A stretch of 23,490 nt of DNA from JAVBUP01 sp031555175 (GCA_031555175.1 JAVBUP010000065.1:1-23490), one strand, 5' to 3'; shown: positions 8,914-17,727, numbered from the stretch's first letter. Notes: a model not told the origin generated them from the letters alone. Made by a program: numbers and translations.

Positions 8914-10887
8914 ATGGATACATTTCAATTAGTTTCTAATTATAAGCCAACTGGTGATCAACCAGAAGCAATAGCACAATTAGTTGATGGGATTAATAAT
9001 GGACTAAAAGAGCAAGTATTGCTTGGTGGTACTGGTACAGGTAAAACTTTTACAGTATCCAATGTAATTGCCACTGTTAATAAACCTACTATTGTACTTG
9101 CCCACAACAAAACGTTAGCTGGGCAATTATATTCTGAGTTTAAAGAATTCTTCCCAAATAATAGGGTTGAATATTTTGTCTCAAATTTTGATTTTTACCA
9201 ACCAGAAGCATACATGCCTAAAACTGACACATATATTGATAAAAATTCAAAGACAAATTTAGAAATAGAGATGCTTAGATCGAGTACATTATCTAGCTTA
9301 GCTGATCAGCGCGATGTGATTGTCGTTGCATCAGTAGCTGCGATATACGGAGCAGGTAATCCAGAATTATACCGTGAAATGGTATTTAATATTCGTGTTG
9401 GACAAGAAATAGATCGTAAGCTATTACTTACATATCTTGTTGACCGCCAATATTCTAGAAATGATATGGACCAAGTCAGAGGGACGTTTAGAGTGCGTGG
9501 AGATGTTATTGAAATCGTGCCAGGATTTACTCAAGACTTTGTAATTCGTATAGAATTGTTTGGGGATGAAGTAGAAAAAATAACTGAAGTAGATCCATTA
9601 ACTGGGAAAATATTGTATCAATTTAAGCAATATACGATTTATCCGGCATATGATTATGTAACTACGAAAGAAAAAATGGAAAAAGCAGTTGATTCTATTG
9701 AAAGAGAGTTGGAAGAACGACTTGAGTTCTTCAAAGAAGAAGGAAAACTACTGGAATACCAACGTTTAGAGCAAAGATGTAGACATGATATCGAAATGTT
9801 AAGAGAAGTAAATATGTGTCCTGGTATTGAGAACTATTCTTGGCATATTGATGGGCGCGCTGTAGGGCAAAGACCATATTGTTTATTTGATTATTTCCCA
9901 GATGATTTCTTAATGATTGTGGATGAGTCACATGTTATGTTGCCTCAAATTAGAGGAATGTATAATGGAGATAGAAGTCGTAAAGAAACACTTGTTGAGT
10001 ATGGATTTAGACTTCCATCTGCTTTAGATAATCGCCCTTTACGTTTTGAGGAAGTAGAAGACAAAATTAATCAGGTAATTTACGTTTCTGCAACACCAGG
10101 TGATTATGAGCTAGAAAATGTTAATAATGTTGTAGCGCAACAAATTATCCGTCCAACTGGGTTGTTAGATCCAGAAGTTGAAGTCAGAGGTTCAAAGGGA
10201 CAAATTGATGATATCATTGAAGAAATTCGTTTACGTCAACAACGCAATGAAAGAGTACTTGTAACAACATTAACAATTCGCATGGCAGAAGATTTAACTG
10301 ATTATTTAAAAGAGTTAGGAATCAAAGTTGCCTATCTGCATACTGAAACTAAAACACTTGATCGTATCGAGATATTACGTGATTTGCGCTTAGGGAAGTA
10401 TGATGTGTTAGTTGGGATCAACTTACTAAGAGAAGGATTAGATCTTCCAGAAGTATCGCTAGTTTGTATTTTAGATGCTGATAAAGAAGGATTTTTGAGA
10501 TCAAAGAGATCATTAGTTCAAATTATCGGGCGAGCTGCTAGAAATTCAAACGGTAAGGTAATTATGTATGCTGATAAGATGACAGAGTCAATGGATTATG
10601 CAATAGCGGAAACAAATCGTCGCCGTGCAATCCAAGAGGCTCATAATATTAAACACAATATCACTCCAACAACAATTCAAAAGGAAATACGTGAGTCTAT
10701 CAAAGGAAAAGAAGAGATTGAAGAAATTAACGAGATTGTTAAGAGAGGAAAGAAGATTAATAAGGAAGCTAAGAAAGAGTTAATTAAAGATATTGAAAAG
10801 GAAATGAGAGAATCTGCGAAGATGTTAGACTTTGAAAGAGCTGCAGAACTTAGAGATATACTTATTGAGCTAAAAGGAGAACTTTAA
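8914..10887 (+). CDS. uvrB: Excinuclease ABC subunit B
   Basis: Damage-verification helicase-like subunit of UvrABC nucleotide excision repair, 657 residues, a normal length. Walker A is GGTGTGKT (38-45), the DEAD-type box is DESH in IVDESHVMLPQI, and a VSATPGDYE motif follows. The helicase C half contains LLREGLDLPEVSL and QIIGRAARN. A C-terminal UVR domain (about 620-657, MLDFERAAELRDILIEL) would bind UvrC or UvrA. The beta-hairpin region reads SNFDFYQPEAY (90-100) where most bacteria have SYYDYYQPEAY. An excellent AAAGGAGG lies just before the ATG. It is last in the S41 protease-DUF1284-uvrB unit and is followed by a terminator. Confidence 0.97.
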   Translation: MDTFQLVSNYKPTGDQPEAIAQLVDGINNGLKEQVLLGGTGTGKTFTVSNVIATVNKPTIVLAHNKTLAGQLYSEFKEFFPNNRVEYFVSNFDFYQPEAYMPKTDTYIDKNSKTNLEIEMLRSSTLSSLADQRDVIVVASVAAIYGAGNPELYREMVFNIRVGQEIDRKLLLTYLVDRQYSRNDMDQVRGTFRVRGDVIEIVPGFTQDFVIRIELFGDEVEKITEVDPLTGKILYQFKQYTIYPAYDYVTTKEKMEKAVDSIERELEERLEFFKEEGKLLEYQRLEQRCRHDIEMLREVNMCPGIENYSWHIDGRAVGQRPYCLFDYFPDDFLMIVDESHVMLPQIRGMYNGDRSRKETLVEYGFRLPSALDNRPLRFEEVEDKINQVIYVSATPGDYELENVNNVVAQQIIRPTGLLDPEVEVRGSKGQIDDIIEEIRLRQQRNERVLVTTLTIRMAEDLTDYLKELGIKVAYLHTETKTLDRIEILRDLRLGKYDVLVGINLLREGLDLPEVSLVCILDADKEGFLRSKRSLVQIIGRAARNSNGKVIMYADKMTESMDYAIAETNRRRAIQEAHNIKHNITPTTIQKEIRESIKGKEEIEEINEIVKRGKKINKEAKKELIKDIEKEMRESAKMLDFERAAELRDILIELKGEL

Positions 10888-10904
10888 TGATTAGTTCTCT
10901 TTTT
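10877..10904 (+). terminator. Terminator overlapping the uvrB stop region
   Basis: Stem GAGAACT/AGTTCTC (10877-10883 and 10893-10899) with a 9-base loop and a run of T residues. The left arm lies inside the last uvrB codons. Confidence 0.8.
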
Positions 10905-11068
10905 CTTATTTAACAAACATTCATAATCAGGAAGTCTTTAATACTGTGGAAAATATTATAAAACAATTAATTATAGACTCTGCTAAATATCATAAATGTT
11001 ATCTTATCTATAATTTCTTGTGATGCTGTTTGATAGTCAAATTAGCAGGTATACTATGAGTAGAATAA
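10905..11068 (+). other. Intergenic stretch between uvrB terminator and cca promoter
   Basis: AT-rich sequence with stops in all frames and no gene that I can support. A TATACT box at 11050-11055 and a TTGATA at 11030-11035 are present, but with only 14 bases between them they are a poor promoter pair. No strong hairpin was found by eye. Confidence 0.5.
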
Positions 11069-11097
11069 TTGTTATTTAGTGTAATTTATGGTAGAAT
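11069..11097 (+). promoter_or_regulatory. Sigma-A type promoter for cca-uvrA
   Basis: TTGTTA (11069-11074), a 17-base spacer and TAGAAT (11092-11097), with an extended -10 TATGG directly before the -10 hexamer. The cca start is 45 bases downstream. Confidence 0.75.
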
Positions 11098-11141
11098 TAT
11101 GGTTAATTTGAAGATGTTTAAAAGTGATAAAGGAGGCTATC

Positions 11142-12497
11142 ATGGAGTTAATTTTTCCGGAATTATTACAAGATATTTTGCTAGCTATCCATCACAAAAA
11201 TGGAAAACCGTACCTTGTTGGAGGAATAGTTAGAGATTCTTTATTAAATAAATTAAACAGTAGTCAAGATTTTGATATAGAGGTCTATGGATTAAGTGAA
11301 AAGCAGCTAGAAGAAGTGTTGGCAGAATTTGGAAGCGTAAATTGTGTTGGAAAACAATTTGGCGTATTTAAAGTTGAGGGGTTAAGCAATGTTGATTTTG
11401 CTTTACCAAGATTAGAGGTCAAAGATGGTATTAACCATAGAGATTTTAATATATCAGTTAACCCAATGTTAGACTATAATGAAGCACTAAAGAGAAGAGA
11501 TTTGACAATCAATGCAATATTATACGATCCTTTCACAAAAGAATTGATTGATCCTTACAATGGCCAGCAAGATATTTCTAGAAAAGTACTCCGCTATATT
11601 AATAGAGAAACGTTTATTGAGGATCCTTTACGTGTTTTACGTGTGGCGGGATTTAGGTCCCGACTAGAATTTGATATAGATCAAGATTTAAAGCAATGCT
11701 GTAAGGATATGGTAGAAAGTGGTTCACTAGAGTGTTTATCACAAGAAAGAATATTTGATGAGTATCAAAAGATCCTATTGAAAAGCAGTAGACCATCACT
11801 AGCATTTTCTTTTTTAAGAGAGATTGGATTCCTACCAAAAGAATTGGCAAACATGATTGATTGCTATCAGCGCGCTGATTTTCATCCTGAGGGAGATGTT
11901 TGGAATCATACAATGTTAGTGCTAGATGAAGCAGCTAAAGTTAGGAACAAAACTGATAATCCTATAGGATTTATGTTTGCGTCATTATTACATGACATTG
12001 GAAAACCAGTAGTATCTACTCCGGAAGGGAAGGCTCCAAATCATGCACCAGTTGGAAAAGATATTGCTCATAGATTCATGAAATATTTAAGAGGTAGTCA
12101 TGAGTTAATGAATTATGTTAGTATGGCAGTTGCAAACCATATGAAACCAATGCAATTAGCAAAAGATAATGCTACAAGCAAAAAATATTTGAAGTTGTTA
12201 AGCGAAATAGATGGAATAATTACTATTCAAGACTTATTTGAGTTGTCAAAATGCGATGTTGCAGGGAGAGGATTTAATAATGAGAAAAGTATTGAGATGT
12301 TGGATAACTATTTAGATAAGATGATAAAGAAACATGGAGATAAGAAAATAGAGCCAGTTATAACTGGTAAGGATTTATTAATGTTAGGATATCAAGAAAA
12401 TGCTAGGTTTAAAGAAATGTTAGCATTTTGCTATGATTTGCAGTTAGATGAAAAAGATAAGAAGACAATTATTGAAGAATTAAAGAGAAAGTATTAG
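11142..12497 (+). CDS. cca: CCA-adding tRNA nucleotidyltransferase with HD domain
   Basis: Class II nucleotidyltransferase that adds or repairs the 3' CCA end of tRNAs, 451 residues. The N-terminal head has the PYLVGGIVRDSLL motif, the metal-binding DFDIEV pair and RRDLTINAI. The ERIFDE stretch follows in the neck. The C-terminal half carries an HD domain (VWNHTMLVLDEA and LLHDIGKP), as in E. coli Cca and several clostridial homologues but unlike B. subtilis Cca. A poly(A) polymerase of the same fold cannot be excluded from sequence alone. ATG 11142 is chosen because AAAGGAGG lies 5 bases upstream; an in-frame GTG at 11124 lies before this site. uvrA follows after 8 bases, so the two are one operon. 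Confidence 0.88.
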   Translation: MELIFPELLQDILLAIHHKNGKPYLVGGIVRDSLLNKLNSSQDFDIEVYGLSEKQLEEVLAEFGSVNCVGKQFGVFKVEGLSNVDFALPRLEVKDGINHRDFNISVNPMLDYNEALKRRDLTINAILYDPFTKELIDPYNGQQDISRKVLRYINRETFIEDPLRVLRVAGFRSRLEFDIDQDLKQCCKDMVESGSLECLSQERIFDEYQKILLKSSRPSLAFSFLREIGFLPKELANMIDCYQRADFHPEGDVWNHTMLVLDEAAKVRNKTDNPIGFMFASLLHDIGKPVVSTPEGKAPNHAPVGKDIAHRFMKYLRGSHELMNYVSMAVANHMKPMQLAKDNATSKKYLKLLSEIDGIITIQDLFELSKCDVAGRGFNNEKSIEMLDNYLDKMIKKHGDKKIEPVITGKDLLMLGYQENARFKEMLAFCYDLQLDEKDKKTIIEELKRKY

Positions 12498-12505
12498 GGT
12501 GGAAT

Positions 12506-15331
12506 ATGGAACAAGATAACATTGTAGTAAAAGGGGCTAGGGTCAATAATTTAAAGAATATTGATATCGAAATACCACGCAGTAAATTAGTTATAATGAC
12601 TGGAATTTCTGGTTCAGGAAAAACTTCTTTAGCATTTGATACAATCTATGCTGAGGGGCAAAGAAGATATGTAGAATCATTAAGCGCATATGCAAGACAA
12701 TTCTTAGGGAATGTTGAGAAGCCAGATGTAGATAGTATCGAGGGGTTATCTCCTGCTATTTCTATCGATCAAAGAACAACAAGTAATAATCCAAGGTCAA
12801 CAGTTGGAACGGTTACAGAAATATATGATTATTTGCGTCTGTTATATGCCAGAATTGGTATACCATATTGTCCAAATCATAATGTTCCTATCCAGTCTCA
12901 AACGATGAAGCAAATATTGGAACTTGTCGACCAAAATGATGATGGAGATAGATTGCAAATATTGGCTCCTGTTGTTAAGGCGAAAAAGGGGACTCATAAG
13001 GACATTCTAGAAAAGCTACAAAAAGATGGGTATGTTAGGGTACGTATAAATAAAGAAGTTCTGTTATTAGAAGATGGCGTAGAATTAGAAAAGAATAAGA
13101 GATATGATATTGATGTCGTAGTTGACCGTATTGTAAAGAAAGATGACTATCGCTCAAGATTGACAGATTCTTTGGAAACGGCGTTAAAACTAGCTCATGG
13201 TGAAGTTATTGTAGAAAACATAACTAAGAAGACAGAAGAAATGTATTCTCAAAATTTTGCCTGTAATATTTGTGGATTTTCGGTGCCGACATTGGAGCCA
13301 AGACTATTCTCATTTAATGCTCCTTTAGGGGCTTGTCCAGATTGCTTAGGGATTGGATTAAAAACGGAAGTTGACTTACGTTTATTAATGCCGGATATGA
13401 CTAAGAGCGTTAATCAAGGTGGGATCGTATATTTTAAAAATATAGTCAATTCAGATAACATTGAATGGCAAAGATTCAAAATACTTGGTGATGCATACAA
13501 TATTGATTTTGATGCCCCATTAAACAAACTATCAGATTATGAGTTGAAAATTTTACTAATAGGATCAGATAGACCTATCGAATATGAAATGACTTCTACT
13601 GGTGGAATGACTTTTAGAGGGACAAAGATTCTTGAAGGAGCGAAATCATTAATAGAAAGAAGATTTTCTGAAACTAGCTCACAAGGAATGAGGGATTGGT
13701 ATCAATCTTTTATGACTGAACATGAGTGTCCAACTTGTAAAGGTAAAAGATTAAATGTATTTGCTATGTCTGTAAAAGTTGGTGGGAAAAACATCTCTGA
13801 GTTTACAGATATGTCAATTAAGAAAGCGTTAAAGTTTGTTACTGAATTAGAATTGACTAAGACTCAACAAAGTATCGCTAAGTTAGTATTAAAAGAAATA
13901 ACAGAACGATTAACATTCTTGAATGATGTCGGATTAGAATATTTAACATTATCGCGTATGGCTGGATCATTATCTGGTGGGGAAGCTCAACGTATTCGTT
14001 TAGCGACTCAAATTGGATCGAGATTGACTGGAGTGTTATATGTGCTTGATGAGCCATCGATTGGTTTGCACCAAAGGGATAACTATAAATTGATTAACAC
14101 ACTGAAGAATATGCGTGATTTAGGCAATACGGTATTGGTAGTAGAACATGATGAGGATACGATGAAAGAGTCCGATTATATCATTGATATTGGACCAGGA
14201 GCGGGTGTTCATGGCGGTGAAGTAGTAGCTATGGGGACTCCTGAAGAAGTAATGAAAAATCCAAATTCGATTACCGGGTTGTATTTATCTGGGAAAAGAA
14301 AAATACCTGTTCCAGCAACAAGAAAACAAGGCAACGGATTATTCCTTGAAATTAAAGGCGCAAGAGCCAACAACCTAAAAAATATTGATGTTAAGATTCC
14401 GCTTGGAACTTTAACATTAGTTACAGGTGTTTCTGGATCTGGGAAGTCATCACTAGTTAATGAGGTACTGTATAAATCAATCGCTAGGAATTTGTATCGT
14501 TCTAAAGTAATACCTGGGGAACATGATGAGATTATTGGACTTGAGCAAATAGATAAAGTAATTGATATAGATCAAGATGCTATTGGTAGGACACCTCGTT
14601 CGAATCCGGCGACATATACAGGTGTGTTTGATGACATTAGGGATTTATTTGCTTCTACTAATGATGCAAAAATTCGCGGGTATGATAAAGGACGTTTCTC
14701 TTTCAATGTTAAGGGTGGACGTTGTGAAGCATGTCAAGGAGATGGAGTAAAGCGCATTTCTATGCACTTCTTGCCGGATGTATATGTGCCATGTGAAGAG
14801 TGTGAAGGAAAACGTTATAATGAAGAAACTTTGCAAGTTAAATTCCATGATAAGAATATATATGATGTTTTAGAAATGACAGTTGAAGAAGGAGTTAAGT
14901 TCTTTGAAAATTTACCAAAGATTCATCATAAGCTTCAAACAATAGTTGATGTTGGGTTAGGATATGTAAAACTTGGACAATCTGCTACTACCTTATCTGG
15001 AGGGGAAGCTCAACGTGTTAAACTGGCTTCTGAACTTCAAAAACGCTCAACTGGTAAAACAGTTTATATCCTTGATGAACCAACAACTGGTTTACATTCA
15101 GAGGATGTTTCAAAACTAATTACTGTTATTCAAAGGATTGTAGATAATGGGGACAGCGTAATAATTATTGAACATAATTTAGATATGATAAAAGTTGCCG
15201 ATCACATTATCGACCTTGGACCAGAAGGTGGAGATGGTGGCGGAATGATAGTTGGTACTGGTACACCAGAACAAATTGTTGCAAATAAGAAAAGTTATAC
15301 TGGACAATTCTTGAAACCTCTATTAAAATAA
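12506..15331 (+). CDS. uvrA: Excinuclease ABC subunit A
   Basis: DNA-damage sensor ATPase of nucleotide excision repair, 941 residues, full length. It has two ABC modules: Walker A GISGSGKT (about 33-40) and GVSGSGKSS in the second half, each with a later LSGGEAQR signature and LDEPSIGL or LDEPTTGL Walker B. Two zinc modules are visible: CNIC...CPDC in the first half and CEAC...CEEC in the second. The start ATG is preceded by AGGGTGG, which overlaps the cca stop. In many Bacillota uvrB and uvrA are adjacent; here cca and its own promoter separate them. A strong hairpin follows the stop. Confidence 0.97.
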   Translation: MEQDNIVVKGARVNNLKNIDIEIPRSKLVIMTGISGSGKTSLAFDTIYAEGQRRYVESLSAYARQFLGNVEKPDVDSIEGLSPAISIDQRTTSNNPRSTVGTVTEIYDYLRLLYARIGIPYCPNHNVPIQSQTMKQILELVDQNDDGDRLQILAPVVKAKKGTHKDILEKLQKDGYVRVRINKEVLLLEDGVELEKNKRYDIDVVVDRIVKKDDYRSRLTDSLETALKLAHGEVIVENITKKTEEMYSQNFACNICGFSVPTLEPRLFSFNAPLGACPDCLGIGLKTEVDLRLLMPDMTKSVNQGGIVYFKNIVNSDNIEWQRFKILGDAYNIDFDAPLNKLSDYELKILLIGSDRPIEYEMTSTGGMTFRGTKILEGAKSLIERRFSETSSQGMRDWYQSFMTEHECPTCKGKRLNVFAMSVKVGGKNISEFTDMSIKKALKFVTELELTKTQQSIAKLVLKEITERLTFLNDVGLEYLTLSRMAGSLSGGEAQRIRLATQIGSRLTGVLYVLDEPSIGLHQRDNYKLINTLKNMRDLGNTVLVVEHDEDTMKESDYIIDIGPGAGVHGGEVVAMGTPEEVMKNPNSITGLYLSGKRKIPVPATRKQGNGLFLEIKGARANNLKNIDVKIPLGTLTLVTGVSGSGKSSLVNEVLYKSIARNLYRSKVIPGEHDEIIGLEQIDKVIDIDQDAIGRTPRSNPATYTGVFDDIRDLFASTNDAKIRGYDKGRFSFNVKGGRCEACQGDGVKRISMHFLPDVYVPCEECEGKRYNEETLQVKFHDKNIYDVLEMTVEEGVKFFENLPKIHHKLQTIVDVGLGYVKLGQSATTLSGGEAQRVKLASELQKRSTGKTVYILDEPTTGLHSEDVSKLITVIQRIVDNGDSVIIIEHNLDMIKVADHIIDLGPEGGDGGGMIVGTGTPEQIVANKKSYTGQFLKPLLK

Positions 15332-15342
15332 ATAAGTATTTG

Positions 15343-15380
15343 ATAATAACCGTACTATCAGGGACGGTTATTATTTTCCT
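15343..15380 (+). terminator. Terminator of cca-uvrA
   Basis: An 11-base perfect stem ATAATAACCGT/ACGGTTATTAT (15343-15353 and 15364-15374) with a 10-base loop and a short T-rich tail. Confidence 0.8.
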
Positions 15381-15392
15381 TAGAGGAAGTAT

Positions 15393-15403
15393 TGTGGTAC
15401 AAT
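15393..15403 (+). promoter_or_regulatory. Extended -10 promoter for murA
   Basis: TGTGGTACAAT contains TGG plus TACAAT (15398-15403). The -35 region (TTTCCT) is weak. It leaves a leader of roughly 80 bases before the murA start. Confidence 0.6.
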
Positions 15404-15422
15404 GTATTTGTGTCGAAATTAT

Positions 15423-15454
15423 AAACGAGTTGTGATAAATGCACAGTTTCGTTT
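15423..15454 (+). promoter_or_regulatory. Hairpin in the murA 5' leader
   Basis: AAACGA plus TGTG (15423-15428 and 15431-15434) pair with CACA plus TCGTTT (15442-15445 and 15449-15454), giving 10 pairs with an internal loop and a 7-base terminal loop. Only a short T-run is present, so it may be a control element rather than a terminator. No known riboswitch was recognised. Confidence 0.4.
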
Positions 15455-15490
15455 TGAATGAATATTATAAAGTGTGAAAGGGGCACTATC

Positions 15491-16747
15491 ATGGCTGAAG
15501 TTATAAAAATCGAGGGTGGAAAAAAATTAAATGGGACAGTGAGAATAAGCGGATCAAAGAATGCTTCCGTAGCTCTGATTCCAGCAGTTATATTGGCAGA
15601 CAGCCCAGTAAGTATATTTGGTGTTCCAGAAATAGCAGATATTGAGGCTCTGTCTAATTTATTAAGAGAATTAAATGCGACAGTTACGATTATAGATGAT
15701 GCTATTATTGTAGATCCAAGTTCATTGGAGAATCGCCCACTAGAAAGTGATAATGTAAATAAGTTGCGAGCATCTTATTATTTTATGGGAGCTTTATTAG
15801 GGAAATATAAACATGTACGTATGAAGATGCCTGGAGGATGTAATTTAGGTCCTAGACCAATTGATTTACACTTAAAAGGGTTTGAAGCATTAGGAGCTAA
15901 AATCTCGTATGAGCAAGGGGCATATATTTTAAGTGCCGATAAACTTATTGGAGATAGGATTTACCTAGATTTTGCCTCAGTTGGAGCAACTATTAATATT
16001 ATGTTAGCAGCTGTATTGGCTGAAGGCAGAACTATAATTGATAATGCAGCAAAAGAGCCAGAAATTATTGATGTCGCTAACTTACTTACAAAGATGGGTG
16101 CTAATATTCGAGGCGTTGGTACAGATCAGATTATAATTGATGGGGTAGAGGTTTTGCATGGAACGAGCCATGAGATTATTCCGGATCGAATAGAGGCAGG
16201 AACATTTGTAGTTTTAGCAGCTGCAGCAGGAGAAAAAATAATTATTGAAAATGTTATTCCTTTGCACTTAGAAGCGTTAATTTCTAAACTTGAAGAAATG
16301 GGTGTAAAAATTGAAAAGACTGCAGATAGTTTAATAGTGTATGGTACAAGTGAATTACAGCCAGTAAGAATAAAAACTTTAATCTATCCTGGATTAGCTA
16401 CTGACTTACAGCAACCATTAACAACTTTATTGACTCAAGCTAGCGGGACATCAAAAATCAAGGAATCAATTTATCCAGAGCGTTTTAAGCACTGTGAGCA
16501 ATTAAATCGAATGGGTGCTAATACCGAGGTTGAACAAGGAAGTGCTACTGTTACAGGGCCTACTCAATTATATGGTACTTATGTTGAAGCAACTGATTTA
16601 CGTTGTGGAGCAGCTCTTGTTATTGCTGGATTGATAGCTGAAGGTGTAACAGAAATAGGAAATGTATACCATATTGATCGTGGATATGCAGGGATTGACA
16701 AGAAACTAATCGCTCTAGGAGCTAAAATATGGAGAGAATATAAATAA
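15491..16747 (+). CDS. murA: UDP-N-acetylglucosamine 1-carboxyvinyltransferase
   Basis: First committed step of peptidoglycan synthesis in the cytoplasm: transfer of enolpyruvate from phosphoenolpyruvate to UDP-GlcNAc. The product has 418 residues. The substrate-binding Lys-Asn pair lies in GSKNAS (23-24). The active-site cysteine is in PGGCNLGPRP (Cys117), so the enzyme has the residue that fosfomycin modifies. The conserved GTFVVLAAAAGE and the C-terminal DLRCGAALVIAGL are present. The ATG at 15491 has AAAGGGG 7 bases upstream and gives the normal MAEVIKIEGG start; an upstream in-frame ATG at 15458 lacks this support. Which of the two Bacillota paralogues (MurAA or MurAB) it represents cannot be decided here. 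Confidence 0.96.
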   Translation: MAEVIKIEGGKKLNGTVRISGSKNASVALIPAVILADSPVSIFGVPEIADIEALSNLLRELNATVTIIDDAIIVDPSSLENRPLESDNVNKLRASYYFMGALLGKYKHVRMKMPGGCNLGPRPIDLHLKGFEALGAKISYEQGAYILSADKLIGDRIYLDFASVGATINIMLAAVLAEGRTIIDNAAKEPEIIDVANLLTKMGANIRGVGTDQIIIDGVEVLHGTSHEIIPDRIEAGTFVVLAAAAGEKIIIENVIPLHLEALISKLEEMGVKIEKTADSLIVYGTSELQPVRIKTLIYPGLATDLQQPLTTLLTQASGTSKIKESIYPERFKHCEQLNRMGANTEVEQGSATVTGPTQLYGTYVEATDLRCGAALVIAGLIAEGVTEIGNVYHIDRGYAGIDKKLIALGAKIWREYK

Positions 16748-16767
16748 TGCGTTTTAACGCATTTTTT
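16746..16767 (+). terminator. Terminator of murA
   Basis: AATGCGTT/AACGCATT stem (16746-16753 and 16756-16763) followed by a T-run. It begins just after the stop codon. Confidence 0.8.
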
Positions 16768-16779
16768 GCATTAAAAGGC

Positions 16780-16808
16780 TTGAAATAAACTATGAATAAT
16801 GGTACTAT
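16780..16808 (+). promoter_or_regulatory. Promoter for rpmE
   Basis: TTGAAA (16780-16785), a 17-base spacer and TACTAT (16803-16808), with TGG directly upstream of the -10 hexamer. It gives a leader of about 50 bases. Confidence 0.75.
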
Positions 16809-16866
16809 TACTAGGCAAAACTTACTTTGAAGAAGTTTGAGTATTCAAGGCGGAAGGAGAAATTAT

Positions 16867-17070
16867 ATGAAACAAGGAATTCATCCAGATTACAAAAAAG
16901 TTAAAGTTGTATGTACTTCATGTGGAGCTGAATTTGAATCAGGTTCAGTATTAAATGAAGTTCGTGTAGATACATGTGCTAGTTGCCACCCATTCTATAC
17001 AGGAAAACAACGTTTCGCTACAGCAGACGGACGTATTGACAAGTTCAATAAGAAATTCGGACTTAAATAA
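16867..17070 (+). CDS. rpmE: 50S ribosomal protein L31, zinc-binding type
   Basis: Large-subunit ribosomal protein of 67 residues, starting MKQGIHPDY. Two CxxC pairs (CTSC and CASC) mark the zinc-containing form rather than the zinc-free paralogue made under zinc starvation. The HPFYTGKQ stretch is typical of the family. The start at 16867 follows AAGGAG by 7 bases; a longer reading upstream would add unrelated sequence. It has its own promoter and is followed by a strong terminator. The rpmE-tdk order recalls the B. subtilis murAA-rho-rpmE-tdk region, without rho here. Confidence 0.97.
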   Translation: MKQGIHPDYKKVKVVCTSCGAEFESGSVLNEVRVDTCASCHPFYTGKQRFATADGRIDKFNKKFGLK

Positions 17071-17097
17071 GAAGAGGACCAAGTCCTCTTCTTTTTT
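17069..17097 (+). terminator. Terminator between rpmE and tdk
   Basis: An 11-base perfect stem (17069-17079 and 17083-17093) built on GAAGAGGAC/GTCCTCTTC with a 3-base loop and a T-run. It may be partly read through to tdk, since no clear promoter lies in the remaining 27 bases. Confidence 0.9.
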
Positions 17098-17124
17098 ATT
17101 AATAATATAAAGGAGAGAAATATT

Positions 17125-17727
17125 ATGTATCATCAATATCGTGAAGGATGGTTAGAAGTAATTTGTGGATGTATGTTTGCGGGGAAAACAGAGGAACTAA
17201 TTCGTAGAATAAATGTATTAAGTTTCGCTAATAAAAAAATGTTAATATTTAAACCAATGATTGATAATCGCTATAGTAATGATGAAATTGTCTCTCATGC
17301 TGGTACGAAAATAAAGAGTATTGTAGTGGAAAGATCCATGGATATATTAGATCATTTAACAGATGAAGTGCAAGTAATTGCAATTGATGAGGTACAATTC
17401 TTTGATAAAGATATTGTAAAGGTATGTGATGCATTAGCAGATGCTGGGAAACGAGTTATGGTTGCTGGACTAGATAAAGACTTTAGAGGAGAGCCTTTCG
17501 GGGTAATGCCAGAGTTACTAACTAGTGCGGAATTTGTGACAAAACTAACTGCTGTATGCCAACGCTGCGGTGATCCAGCGACTAGAACACAACGTCTATT
17601 GGATGGGAAAGCGGCTAACTATAATGATCCAATCTTATTAGTAGGCGCAACAGATCATTATGAACCTAGATGTCGTCACTGCCACGAAGTAATTGATAGA
17701 CCTAAATTATCATTAGTAAAAAAGTAA
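17125..17727 (+). CDS. tdk: Thymidine kinase
   Basis: Salvage enzyme that phosphorylates thymidine to dTMP in the cytoplasm, 200 residues, type II TK1-like. The P-loop reads GCMFAGKTEE (usual form GPMFSGKSEE). Walker B is AIDEVQFF, and the lasso-domain motif DKDFRGEPFG is present. Zinc ligands lie in CQRCG and CRHCH. The closing segment ATDHYEPRCRHCHE is close to B. subtilis Tdk. AAGGAG lies 9 bases before the ATG. It sits behind rpmE, as in other Bacillota, and ends in a terminator that faces the minus-strand lipoprotein gene. Confidence 0.96.
   Translation: MYHQYREGWLEVICGCMFAGKTEELIRRINVLSFANKKMLIFKPMIDNRYSNDEIVSHAGTKIKSIVVERSMDILDHLTDEVQVIAIDEVQFFDKDIVKVCDALADAGKRVMVAGLDKDFRGEPFGVMPELLTSAEFVTKLTAVCQRCGDPATRTQRLLDGKAANYNDPILLVGATDHYEPRCRHCHEVIDRPKLSLVKK

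Noticed and set aside
10888..10914. Short ORF of 8 codons after uvrB with an upstream AAAGGAG
   Set aside because: It coincides with the uvrB terminator hairpin and is too short to support.
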